From contig JAWZSP010000008.1 of assembly GCA_034401135.1 (NCBI GenBank), positions 2,542,001 to 2,606,000 of the forward strand: a stretch of 64,000 nt of DNA, read 5' to 3'. The notes under the pieces are model-generated. The model did no database searches. It had not been told where the DNA came from and was given only the letters and a program-made list of their open reading frames with translations. Below are positions 24,370 to 34,700 of the stretch, in pieces; the first letter of the stretch is position 1; every line of letters begins with the position of its first letter. The position numbers and the translations under genes were made by a program. Origin of the DNA: Volutella citrinella (taxonomy: Eukaryota > Ascomycota > Sordariomycetes > Hypocreales > Nectriaceae).

Positions 24370-25509
24370 ATGTCGTGGGCTCACTACAAGGCGACTCAAA
24401 GGGACAGAGAACAGTTTGGATGGGACTATTGCAAAGTCGACTGCGACTTTCTGGACCTTTTTGGGGAAATAAACGACTTGTTCCTCCAGCCCTTTCCCCT
24501 GCTCGACAAGTTCACCATGCACTCCATCGTCAAGGATGTGGCGGGGAGAGGAGAGCGCAGGAGCAAGGAGGAGTTCTATGCCGAACTGCGGATCGAGAGA
24601 GACAAGATGCTGGCAAAGGTTAACGAAGTCGCGCGTGTATGCGGAGTATACGTCTGTGGCGGCACCACCGAGTTTCCTTGGGATGTCCAGACCCTCATGT
24701 CTCGCTTCCTCACGCCGTGCAGCGGCATCAACTTGGCGCTGGTTCTGTTGTCCAAAGTGATTGCGCTCCAGCACAAAGGTATGGGCATCTCGAGATATGG
24801 GTAGTGGGAAGTGGACGTGTTGTACTGACTTGGAACAGACAAGCTTATCCTGCTGGACGAACCGTCGATTCGCGTGCCCCCACTGAATCCCATCATCCGG
24901 CTGGCTCACGAGACGGGACTCATCGACAAACTTAGCGGAAAGCGTGTAAACTGTGAAGTTGGGAAGCTGCCGCAACCGGCCAACATTGCAAATGGGGACG
25001 ACGAAGCCGGTCCCTCCACTCGTGTACAGCAGCCACCCCAGCAGCCTCCTCGTGCCGGACAGTCCTCCTCAGGGCCTGTTGACGATCTCACCGAACAAAG
25101 CTCACAGAATCAAGAGCAAGAACGAGAACAACAACCAGTCTGTCCAACATGCGGGCCCCGGAAGAGGCGCCGATCCCAGAGCGAGGACGAGCAAGATCCA
25201 GCTCCCAGCTCCCAGCAACAAGTCGAAGAAGCGGCCGAGGGAGAGCAATCCGCCCCTCCCAGGAAGAAGAGCCGAAAATCGCCTCCAGAGCAAGCCGGAG
25301 GCTCAAAGGCAGAGGACACGACCGCGGAATCTGGCTGGGCCAGCCGCCTCCGTGCCCGCAAGCCCAAGCAGACGGCCGATGCCTCTGGGGCCGCTGCATC
25401 CACGGCGCCGCCAGCAGCCAAGAAGAAGCCAGCGGCCAAGAAGAAGGCGCCGACGAAGAAAGCCACGGGCAAGAAGCCTGTCGCAGGTACTATGCGTGGA
25501 AAGAAGTGA
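24370..25509 (+). CDS. protein of unknown family with H1-like basic tail
   Basis: 359 aa. Exons 24370-24778 and 24839-25509 join in phase across a 60-nt intron. I do not recognise the N-terminal domain (residues 1-200). It starts with a segment around DLFGEINDLF and PFPLLDKF, followed by SIVKDV and SKEEFYAEL, and has a hydrophobic helix near residue 122 (NLALVLLSKVIAL). The C-terminal third is disordered and charged: Gln/Glu-rich, with a CPTCGPRKRRR patch, then an Ala/Lys repeat tail (KKPAAKKKAPTKKATGKK). That tail resembles histone H1 tails and would suit nuclear or DNA association. A relic with the same N-terminal segment lies on the opposite strand at 26011-26263. The function is unknown and the family seems narrowly distributed. 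Confidence 0.75.
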
Positions 25510-26010
25510 ATGTGATGGGGAAAGGGCAGTCTGTCGACTGGGATGACTACGCTGGGATAGAGAAGCACGCAGTTTTACAGTGTCTAGCGCCATTGCGCTT
25601 TTTTTGTTTTGTTTTCGTCAGTTGGACTTGATTTTGGCTTTCTGCCCTGGCACACTCGCTTTACGCAAGGTGGTGATTGGGCGGGCTGGGTAGTGTGAGA
25701 GGTTGTGAGAGGGCTTCCTTACACCCTCTCGGCAGGTTTTTAGTTAGATGGAGGGTCTTTTGTGTTGTGTTAATACTTGCATTGCTCAATTACCAAAATA
25801 CAAGAGAGAATATGAAAACAAAAGGCGATCAATTGCACTCTTGCTCCAGAAGCATTCCTGCTCCTCTCCTCTACGATCGAGCAGCCCTCCTTCCATGACG
25901 CAGCTCGCAGTCACCCTCCATGATTCCCTAGCAGTCTGTTTAGTGTTTACTGACGTGACCTGTGGCTTCTTGAAAGGCGGCTCCTCACCGGCGTCTAAGG
26001 CTGATCTCTT

Positions 26011-26263
26011 TCACTTCTGGCACTTCCTGCACAGGCGCTTGGGTTTGTCATTGCCAGAGGCTTGTTCGACAGAGGCTCTCCATAAACTCCTCCTTGGTCG
26101 ACGGTTCGCTCGCCGCCCGTTTGACAATAAACAGCAGGGCATCATCATCGATGAGAGGAAATGGGTGGTGAAAGAATTGATAGATCTCCCCAAAGAGATC
26201 CTCGTACCGACACCCGACGTTGGAAAACTTCCAGTGGTAATCTGGTGACCTCCAATAATCCAT
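26011..26263 (-). pseudogene. truncated paralogue of the 24370 gene
   Basis: An ATG at 26263 opens 71 codons. The segment EDLFGEIYQFFHHPFPLIDD and then FIVKRAASEPSTKEEF line up with DLFGEINDLF-QPFPLLD and SIVKDV...SKEEF of the protein at 24370-25509, in the same order and spacing. The frame ends at 26048. One base out of frame, the sequence continues as a short Lys/Arg-rich tail (KPKRLCRKCQK) ending at 26011, which suggests a frameshift. The central and disordered parts of the full gene are missing. I call it a decayed copy in inverted orientation, although a short expressed gene cannot be ruled out. Confidence 0.6.
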
Positions 26264-26568
26264 CACGGGGAATTTCGGAGGTCTACGCGCTCGGAGTGGT
26301 CTCGATGTACATGCTGGGCAAGATCCCGCTCCCAGAGACCATGGGGGAGAGCTGCATGGCTGCTCGCGCACTCAAGTTCGACATAAATGGCGAGAGCTTG
26401 ATGGCATGGGAGAAGTTCTTAATAGACATTCCCGTTTTAGATCTTCCTAACGGGCTGGGGGACTTCATACAGAGGATGCTGAGCAACGACTCTCTTGACA
26501 GACTGACTGCTAGGGAGGTTGTGCTGTTCACCGAAGCACATACTTGGGCGAGGAATGGAAGGAGATGA
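26260..26568 (+). pseudogene. protein kinase C-lobe fragment
   Basis: The open frame encodes about 100 residues resembling the end of a Ser/Thr kinase domain. SEVYALGVVSMYML fits subdomain IX (usually DVYSLGVVLYEML, with Asp replaced by Glu here). FIQRMLSNDSLDRLTAREVV fits subdomain XI, with the conserved Arg of the D-x-R-x-T-A pattern. No ATP-binding or catalytic-loop sequence lies upstream in any plus-strand frame, where the DNA instead encodes the antisense relic at 26011-26263. The piece therefore cannot be an active kinase on its own. It is most likely a remnant left by rearrangement. Confidence 0.5.
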
Positions 26569-26740
26569 CTTGTCGATGACGGGATTATGAGAGGGAAATT
26601 TTGAATACTGATCTGCAAATGAATGTTGCTGTCCGGTATCTCTGTGGCGGCGCCATCATTGGGCGACCCTCTAAGCCAGCCAGAGAAGGAAACAAAATCC
26701 ACCCGTAATTGAGGCATCTTAGACGTAGTCCCGAAAAAAC

Positions 26741-27757
26741 TCACACAGACGATTGAAACTCTCGTACGCTCCGAACTGTCACTCTTTGAGATTCGTCCGT
26801 CGGGGCCTTAGTGACCGCGTCACGAACGAACGCCCAAATATACAGGGCGGGCAGCGCGGCGGAGCTATCCCTGAGGCTCATAGTATAATTCGAGTCATCT
26901 AACCCCTGCCAAGAGCCCGAAGGAGTGCCCGTTGGCCGTGACCGAAAGATGTCGACAATGGCCACAAATGGGCCCTCGGCCGATGACGTCGTGACCTCTT
27001 GAACCTCGGCGGAGGTACAAGTGGTCCACTCTACAGCCGACTCGTCATCGAAGTAACGAAACTTGGTCGGCACACCGCGGTTGACGAGATTCGTGATGGC
27101 CTTGTCATGTTGGCCGTTTCGACAGAGAAATGTAAGCCGTTCTAACATCGGAAACCGATGCAGTGGTAGGTCAAATCTGACCGGCTTGGATGTTAGTCGT
27201 CTGTGCAACTTGTCACCCCAGTAACCGTTCGGGTGGTCTGGTTTGACGATGCAGGCCAGAAATCGGATCGGTAGAGGGACTGGCCTGGGAGGTCGGGTGG
27301 GAAGAGGAAGAGGCCTTGGGGGCCAAGTGTCCGTAACCACGGCGCGGGGAAGAGTCATGTTGATGACTTGCAGGCAGTGCCGCGATGCATCGAATCGGTA
27401 ATACAGCTGGGACGGCTGCGTGCTGTCACTGTTGGCCACGTCACAGCCGAGGATGTCGAGGACAAGCTTGTTCATCTCCTTGGAGACTAGTCGGAGATTT
27501 TCAACGTCGTCTTCGCGTCTGTGTCTCCGTTGGGCGCCATCCTGAGTTATTTCTAGGCTGGAGCTTGGCAGTGCTGCGTGGACAATACGGGACTTGATGG
27601 AGGCCGGGAGGCGGTTGAAATCGAAGACAGTCGTCTGGCTGGTTGTTGCTTCTAGGGAGCCGGGAGGAAGCGCTGCTGGAGTTGGCATATCGTTTCCGAC
27701 CAAGTCTTCCGTTGCCAGGCCTTCCTGGACATCACCATTGATGGACTGCGATGCCAT
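26741..27757 (-). CDS. F-box-like family protein, member 1
   Basis: 338 aa from the ATG at 27757. Residues about 45-65 (FDFNRLPASIKSRIVHAAL) look like an F-box helix, and NLRLVSKEMNKLVLDILGCD follows. Both are shared with the proteins encoded at 28761-30251 and 31010-31327. The middle is Pro/Arg-rich (PRPLPLPTRPPRPVPLPIRF), and the C-terminal half carries YFDDESAVEWTTCTSAEVQEV. Its paralogue has a matching CTSDEVQDV. Upstream, a GTGAGT donor near 27832 and a CTAACTTTCAG acceptor just before 27780 suggest a 5'-leader intron. The open frame extends past the ATG only to a GTG. No substrate or partner can be inferred; a role as an SCF adaptor is possible but unproven. Confidence 0.7.
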   Translation of the reverse strand: MASQSINGDVQEGLATEDLVGNDMPTPAALPPGSLEATTSQTTVFDFNRLPASIKSRIVHAALPSSSLEITQDGAQRRHRREDDVENLRLVSKEMNKLVLDILGCDVANSDSTQPSQLYYRFDASRHCLQVINMTLPRAVVTDTWPPRPLPLPTRPPRPVPLPIRFLACIVKPDHPNGYWGDKLHRRLTSKPVRFDLPLHRFPMLERLTFLCRNGQHDKAITNLVNRGVPTKFRYFDDESAVEWTTCTSAEVQEVTTSSAEGPFVAIVDIFRSRPTGTPSGSWQGLDDSNYTMSLRDSSAALPALYIWAFVRDAVTKAPTDESQRVTVRSVREFQSSV

Positions 27758-28042
27758 GTAAGAAAATTGCTGCTTCAACTGAAAGTTAGACACAACTGAA
27801 ATTCGGAGTCAAAAAAGGAATCTCGACTCACCAGCTGGCTAGATGCCAGCAGAGGAGAAACGGCCGGTGGGACGTTCTTGATTATCCAAGGGGATGGAGG
27901 AAGAGTAGAGAAGGAAGGGGGATTTTCGATCCCACAGAAGATTTTTGGCCGGGGTGCAAGCTGGACTTGCAGTGCTGTGAGCAAAGGATGAAGGTGAGAA
28001 GACGGTGAATGAGCTGGCGTCTTCTACGCTAAGGGCCGGGCG

Positions 28043-28760
28043 TTATTGGGCAGCAGGCGGATGAGTCGAGACGAAAACTAGTAGGCGACCACCCTGGTTG
28101 CTCCATGCATATTTATAAGTACCCCAGTGGGCTCGAAGCCTAGAAACTACGGCCGAAGAACTGCATTCAGAGCACAAACAGCCATTGGACGGCATAAAAC
28201 TACTCCCACAAGTGGCTGTCCCCCCTGAACGGAGGAACACGAACCAACCAAGGCAAACGACCCCAACACTGGGACAAGGAACAAGGCGAATTGGTAATGG
28301 ATACATGGGATTAGCTTGTGTCGTTCTGAAAAGGAAGCTGGTAGACTGGAGCCAGACAATGAACCGTTGTCAGAAGAGGGCATCAGTGCATCGGTGCAGT
28401 TGCATGGGGGAGGACAGCGCAGAGGCTGTCGCATCTGCGGTTTTCTGTTGTAACTTGTTACAGGTCAGAGATTGTCCATAGAGCACATCAACTTATGGTA
28501 TCAAATAGTAAGAAAGCTCTGTCTGGATGATCAGACGCCATCCCATTTCGCGGCCAGCAGGTGCCCCCATGTCCATTTATACACCCAATTTATCCCAGAA
28601 TCCAAAGCAACAACAATGCGCCACCCAATCATATCAATATCACCCATGCCAGTAATAACTCCCCTTCTAGCTTTTATCCTTGGGTTCAATCGTAGCCCGA
28701 AAAACAAAACCAATGGGGGTCCCATGAGTTGCAACGCCGGCAAAATCAGGACCAGAATCG
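28043..28760. other. intergenic region between the two F-box-like genes
   Basis: Around 700 bp in which only short unrelated frames occur. I see no gene or repeat. Confidence 0.4.
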
Positions 28761-30251
28761 TTACCCCAAGGTGCCAACAGAATAGTGCACCTCGGGAGTA
28801 CTCGTGGCAGAGTCCACGGCGTTGTACAGTACCTTCCATGCGTTCGAAGCCGGAAGCATCATCCTATCCCTTCCATGGCAATCTTGCTCATCCACGAGCA
28901 ACTGCCACTCCTTACCCAGACTCGAAGGCTGATTTTTGTGCCGGATATCTGTGAAAGTAATGCACTGGATTTTCCGTGTATCCACCTGATGTGGACGGTA
29001 ATCCCCCAGGACGTCCTGGACTTCGTCGCTTGTACATGGCCTCCAGTAGACGGCCTCCTCCTTCATGTCACAGCAGAAGCGGAACGAGACATCTTTCAAC
29101 CTTCGTAGCGGTGTCCTTGGCGAGCGCTCTCGGTAATACGACTCCTCGACGCAGAACACGACCTTTAGCTGCCGTAGTCTGGGAAGTATGGCGAGAGGTA
29201 GTTCTGTGGAAAGCGACTGGTCGTAAATGCCATTGTGCCAAACACCCGTGGTGTTGAGCCTAGAAAGATAGCCCAGGGGCGCACTCAGCCATTGCAAGCA
29301 GGAGATGCGTCGAAAGGGTACGCACCAGTCGTTAATCTTAGATTGCTCCGGCTCCCAGACCCAAGCATTTGGGTCTTGGATGCACTCGGGTGCCATGATG
29401 GCCCCCTGTCCGCCAAAGGAACTGAGAATCGGGGCAATCCTGCGCCCTCTCCAGCACCAGTAGCAGCGAGCCTGATCCGATTTCCTCGGAAAGACATGTG
29501 GCCGCCAGTGCGAGCAAGGGAATGCATATAACCGTGGAAGCTGCATGTTCTCAATGAGAATCGTATCTCTTTCTGCGCTGAAAAGAACCCTGGTCCCATA
29601 GGAGTTCCTCAGGTCGCATCCAAGGACTTGAAGGACCAGTTGGTTCATCTGGCGGCTCACAAGACGCAGGTTCTTGGGGTCGTGGCCCATTTTCTGTCGA
29701 TGCTTGTCGGAAGGAACGGCAATCGAAGTCGGAGGAAATGCCGCCTGAAGGATCTTCTCTTGGATACCGAAAGGGAGCCCCATGAGATTCAAGGCCTGTG
29801 CAGGGGACGAGACTGAAAGATTCGACACTGTATTGTGGCAAGCCGTGTCGCACAGGGGAGGGCTCCGAGAGGAACTCATCAGACAGCAAGGACTCGAAAT
29901 GGGTAACTGAGAGAGAACCATGAGAAGCCCAACGGGTTGGGGCTCCGTTGGAGGCTTTTGTGGCGTCGGATGAGGTGTCGAGTAGTTGAAGGGAGCAATG
30001 GCCGTCGAGGCGTCAACAGGGGGTGCTGATGCCTTGGTAACGTTCTGCTATGATTTCAACAAGTGAGTCGAAGCACAAGGAGGCGAGATGGAGAAGTTAG
30101 TAGTTACCCTTGTGACATCTTCAGTTGTTGTCGGTCCTTCGGACTCTGACGGGAGAGTTGAACTAGCATTCGCTGAGATGCTCAAGCCGGAAAAGGCCGC
30201 CGAGAGGTCACCAATATCAATCGGTATCTGAGGTTGGAGTGTTGCCGTCAT
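28761..30251 (-). CDS. F-box-like family protein, member 2
   Basis: 475 aa. Exons 30251-30108 and 30044-28761; the 63-nt intron has a GTAACT donor and a TAGCAG acceptor. Exon 1 encodes a Ser/Thr-rich N-terminus. The segment LNLMGLPFGIQEKILQAAF then NLRLVSRQMNQLVLQVLGCD (about residues 130-190) matches the neighbouring family members, and CTSDEVQDV recurs near the C-terminus. A Cys/Trp-rich stretch (CYWCWRGRR) around residue 240 is specific to this member. The ATG at 30251 follows CCAAA. The minus-strand frame also extends further upstream, but that part looks like leader sequence. It sits head-to-tail with member 1, consistent with tandem duplication and later divergence. Confidence 0.75.
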
Positions 30252-31009
30252 TTTGGAGTAAGTCAAGGTCCAAAAAGTAGAATCGAAGAACGAATAGAGA
30301 CGGCCAGGGCGGGCAAGGCCGTCGTGAAGCCAAGCCAGAGTGTCGATGAGGCGCACTGATGAGAGAAGAAAAGCAACAATCCAATGTATGATGTCCAGTG
30401 CAGAGAAAGAAGTGGTGCCAACATGATGAGACAATTCAAAGCCGCAATATATACAAAGCAAAGATGGCAAATGGTGGACAGTGCTATGTGTAATAGGAGG
30501 TTCACAGCTAGCTGTTGAAATGAGAACACAGAAACAGGATCGATAGGCGGGCGTGAAGATGACGTTCATGACAGACATGAGAGAGCACATGGTGTACTGC
30601 CGGCACTTTGCATTTGAACAATCAAGCTGAGCTGTAGACCTGACTGTGGGCGTGGGTGGCCCTGCCGAGGTGGCTCAGGGGGCGGCCAGGCAACCCAACT
30701 CGCCCGTCCCCTCCCTTCTCGCTCCCCAAGAGCCCCCTAGTCCCTCAAGGTACCTTGATTCAACCTACGCGTCTTTTCAGCACCGCTTCACCTTCTTGTT
30801 TACCTACCAAACAAGAGGCCGCCACCCTTTCTTCTTCCCAACCTTCATCCCGCTTCTCGTTCTTCATCTGCCTCCTGCACTTCAGGACTCTCGTCATCCC
30901 GACACAAAACAAGCTACAAAGCACTGTCCTGATCTTTCTTCCCCTGTTGTGTTCATCACACTCGACCTATCACACAGTATCCAAGAGTGTTCACCTGTTT
31001 TCCAACATC

Positions 31010-31327
31010 ATGCCTCAGAACATCTCCGCTCCTACCGACGAGATTGCCCTCAACCTCTTGCACCTTCCGGGCTATTTGCAGGTCAAAATCGTCAAGATGG
31101 CGATCCTCGACATCCCGGGGCTTTCTTTCACGCAGAGCCCCCGACACGTTGATGCCGAGAAGGAGGCGGCTCGTCGCTCTCTCGTCTCCATCCGCTTGGT
31201 CTGCAAGCAGATGAACAAGCTGGCCCTCATCGCCCTTGAGGAGCTGATCGTTGCCCGCAACCCGCAGGATATCGACTTCCTTGTCGACCTCCGTCGCGCC
31301 TTGGTGGAGCGTAATTCCAACGCCTAA
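31010..31327 (+). CDS. short F-box-like family protein, member 3
   Basis: 105 aa, ATG at 31010. It holds only the conserved front part of the family: LNLLHLPGYLQVKIVKMAIL, then SIRLVCKQMNKLALIALEEL. It stops where members 1 and 2 continue for 200 or more residues. The DNA after the stop (31328-31700) has no extension of the similarity that I can see. It is thus either a genuine minimal F-box-like protein or a truncated copy. It is transcribed away from member 2 and towards the end of the ABC transporter gene. A 250-bp C/T-rich leader precedes it, as in active fungal genes. Confidence 0.6.
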   Translation: MPQNISAPTDEIALNLLHLPGYLQVKIVKMAILDIPGLSFTQSPRHVDAEKEAARRSLVSIRLVCKQMNKLALIALEELIVARNPQDIDFLVDLRRALVERNSNA

Positions 31328-31700
31328 ACCGTGTACCCTGCATGACTGAAGTGCTCAGACCGAGCTGTGTTCAACCACTCGCCCGAGGAAGAGATACGCG
31401 GCCACGGTCTCCGCCCAGCTGCCGCAGCTGAACAGCCACGTGTGAGTACTACTCGGCTCAAGGTTTGAGTCATCATTGCTAATGTCTTCGAAACGTCAAG
31501 GCATGCATGACCTGAGTGTTCACGTCTGTGGGCAGATGGCAGTCTAGGCTACCAAGGATCGGGAACGAGGGGAACAGCATGGAACAAGACACTGCTTTTA
31601 TGCTAGTACAATTGAAAATTTGCCAAGGCAATTTCCTTCTACCATTGCGATTTCTAAATTGTGCGTGGTGCGTGACTGGCGTTCTATTGGCGCTCTCCCA

Positions 31701-34700
31701 TCACGATGACGTTGCGTCGGTATGTTCAGAACGGCTCCTCCTCATCCACGACTTGAACGGATTCTTGCCGCGAAATCTTAACCATGTGCCTAGGTAAATA
31801 ACCACATAGTTGAAGATGATGAAGCCGCAGAAAATGCCAAAGTCGCGCCAGATGTTGGCATAGTACACGCTGAAGCCCAACCCAAACTCGTCTCCGTTCC
31901 TATACTTGCAGAATTCGCAAATGCCACCTGGGCCAGTCTCGACATAGCCGCCCGCTTCCCTTATGAAGGGCGCCACATATTCGTCGCACGTCTGGCCAGC
32001 AGGAGGAGGAAACCGCGCAAACTCGCCGGGCTCGCACCTGACGGGCTGGCCGTGGATGACGACACCCAGCCAGGCCTCAATCAGGTAATGGAACGGCGTG
32101 AGCCAGTACATCCACCCTTTCCAGAACGACGGCAGTGCGTTGGGCGGCACCACGACGCCGCAGAAGGAGACGGCGAAGAGGAAGAAGAGCGGCACCAAGA
32201 GGGACGCGAGCAGCTCGTTGGGCGCAAAGGCCGCGATAGCCTGGCCGAAGCTGACATAGTACAGCTCAAACAACATCATTAGCATGAACCCGAAGCCAGA
32301 GGTGAAGCTCGAGGCGCGCCAGCCAAAGATACCCCACCACCAGCAGTTGAAGTAGAGGGCGCCCGCAACAAGGGCATATGGTATCTCGACCAAGACGGCG
32401 GCCGTCGTCCATGCGAACCAGCTGTAGATCTTGGCGTTGTTCTCGCGCCACTGGAAGATCTGGCGCGAATGGAGGAACACGGGCTGCAGCTGCTGGATCA
32501 GGGGCGGACTGATGGTGAGAGTCATGAAGATGCTGAAAAGGCGACTGTGGAGCTGTTAGACGGGGTTGCTTGAGGGGGACGAGCTGGCTTACTTTTGGTA
32601 GTCGATGGAGGCGAAGCCAATCTTGAAGAAGGTGAAGCAATTGAAGAGACCTATCAGGGTTAGGCCATGACCGACAAGAGGAAGGGTTGGGACTTGCCTG
32701 TGAGGATATGGAGCATGAACTTGCCAACGATGTAGTTTGGTGTTCTCCAGTACGACACAAAGGAACGACGCACCACGGCCCAAGTCTGCACGGACAGCGG
32801 CATCGCATACTCGCGATCATCCCTCAAGCTCTGGCTGGGTTCTGAGCCCCGTCGCTCAGACACCATCTGCTCGATTTCCCGCGACCGCATCTCCCTCTCG
32901 GGCGAGTCAGCCCACACATCGCCCCAGTCTTGGCCGTCGTAGTTGGGGTCGCCGGCGCCAATAGCTTCCAGCATGTACTCGGCAGGATTCGCCGTCGGCG
33001 GGCACTTGTGGCCCCCGTTGGACTCAAAGTACCGCAGCAGGTCCTGGCTGTCGTGTCCGAGCGGGCCGTGGAAGACGACGCGGCCACCAGACTTTAGCAG
33101 GATGAGCTCGTCAAAATGCTCAAACAGGACGGCGGAGGGCTGGTGGATCGTGCATAGGACGGCCTGTCCCGCGTCGGCGAGCTTGCGTAGGAAGCGGACA
33201 ATGTTAAAGGCCGCGCCCGAGTCGAGGCCAGAAGTGGGCTCGTCGAGGAACATGAGCAGCTCGGGCTTTGACGCGAGCTCAACGCCAATGGTGAGCCGCT
33301 TGCGCTGCTCCTGGTTGAGGCCCTCGCCGACTTTGCCGATGATGGCGCCGGCAATGGGCCGCATTTCGAGCAGGTCGATGATGGTCTCGCAGTAGTCCAT
33401 CTTCTCCTCGACGGACACTTCACGCGGCTGTCGGAGGAGCGCAGAGAACCGAAGCGCTTCCCGGACGGTGGCAGTTGGCTCGTGTATGTCCATTTGCTCT
33501 GCGAAGCCGGTGGCGCGTTGGAAAGACTTGGGCAAGGGGCGTCCGTCAACGAGGAAGTCGCCCGTGACCTTGCCCGTCTTGAGACGCTGTGCCAAGGCGT
33601 TGAGAAGCGTCGTTTTGCCAGCACCTGTCATCGTTAGCCTCGAATCATCTTACATGCGCAGCCAATACACCTACCCGAAGCGCCCATCAGCGCCGTCAGC
33701 TTCCCCGGGCGCACGTAGCCCTGAACATCTTGTAACAGACGTCGCTCTCCCTTGTCGTACGGGATTGTGTAATTGATGTTTTGAAAGGTGAACACCGTCT
33801 CGTTCCTGGCCACTTGATTTTCGACGTTGTCATTCCTCGCGTGTTTCTCGTCCGACACATCTACGCCATTCACAACACCAGAGGACCTGCCCGACTCTTC
33901 GTCACTTTTCGTGTTCTTCGCACGGCCACCCGTGGCGATATCCTCCTCCACGTGCTTGGGGACTTGGCCACGCTTGAAGACGGTAATGGCACCACCTCCG
34001 GCGCTGGGCTTCATCAATTCCATCCCAAGTGCCGTCATGAAGGCGAAGCAGATGAAGAAGGCCCACAGGATGCCAAAGTTTCGCCAGAGATGGGCTCTGG
34101 TGTATTTGAAGGACTGCTCGATGTAAGCAGATCCATCCACCGTCAACTGGCCAGGCTGTGACCCGGCAAGAGCACAGCCTTGGTTCTCGGGAGACGCCCC
34201 GGGAATCTGAGGGACCAGATACTGAGAGCTGCACTCTAGCTCCAAGCCGGTGAATTCATTGGCCATGAGACATTCGAACCCGTATTGCAGCCAATTGATC
34301 CATCGCAACCAGCTGAACCACACGGGCATCGATGTCGTCGGGATGAGGTAGCCGGTGTACACCACGAGGATTTGAACCGCCAGGCCGGTGGACCTTGTCG
34401 CTACATCCAGCGTCTTGCACCACGCTGAGATGGCGCGAAAGAATGCGTACGTGGTGAGCGTGGTGAGGACCAAGATCAGTGTCGCGATGAAGAACTGCGA
34501 CGCTGTGCGGGCCAGGTTCGCCATGAAGTAGATGATGACGTTGAACAGCACGCACTGGATAAACACCAACGGCACGTCTACCACCGTCTGAGCAATGGCA
34601 AACGCAGCCGGCCGGTAGAAAGAAAAGGCCTTGTGCTTGAGAATGATGGGCTTCGACTCAAATGCCGCCGTCTGCTCGGCGAGAGCGAGCAAGGCGTTGA

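Noticed and set aside
26741..27793. Longer start for F-box-like member 1
   Set aside because: The extension begins at a GTG that sits inside a CTAAC...CAG acceptor, so it is more likely intron plus leader. The ATG at 27757 was used.
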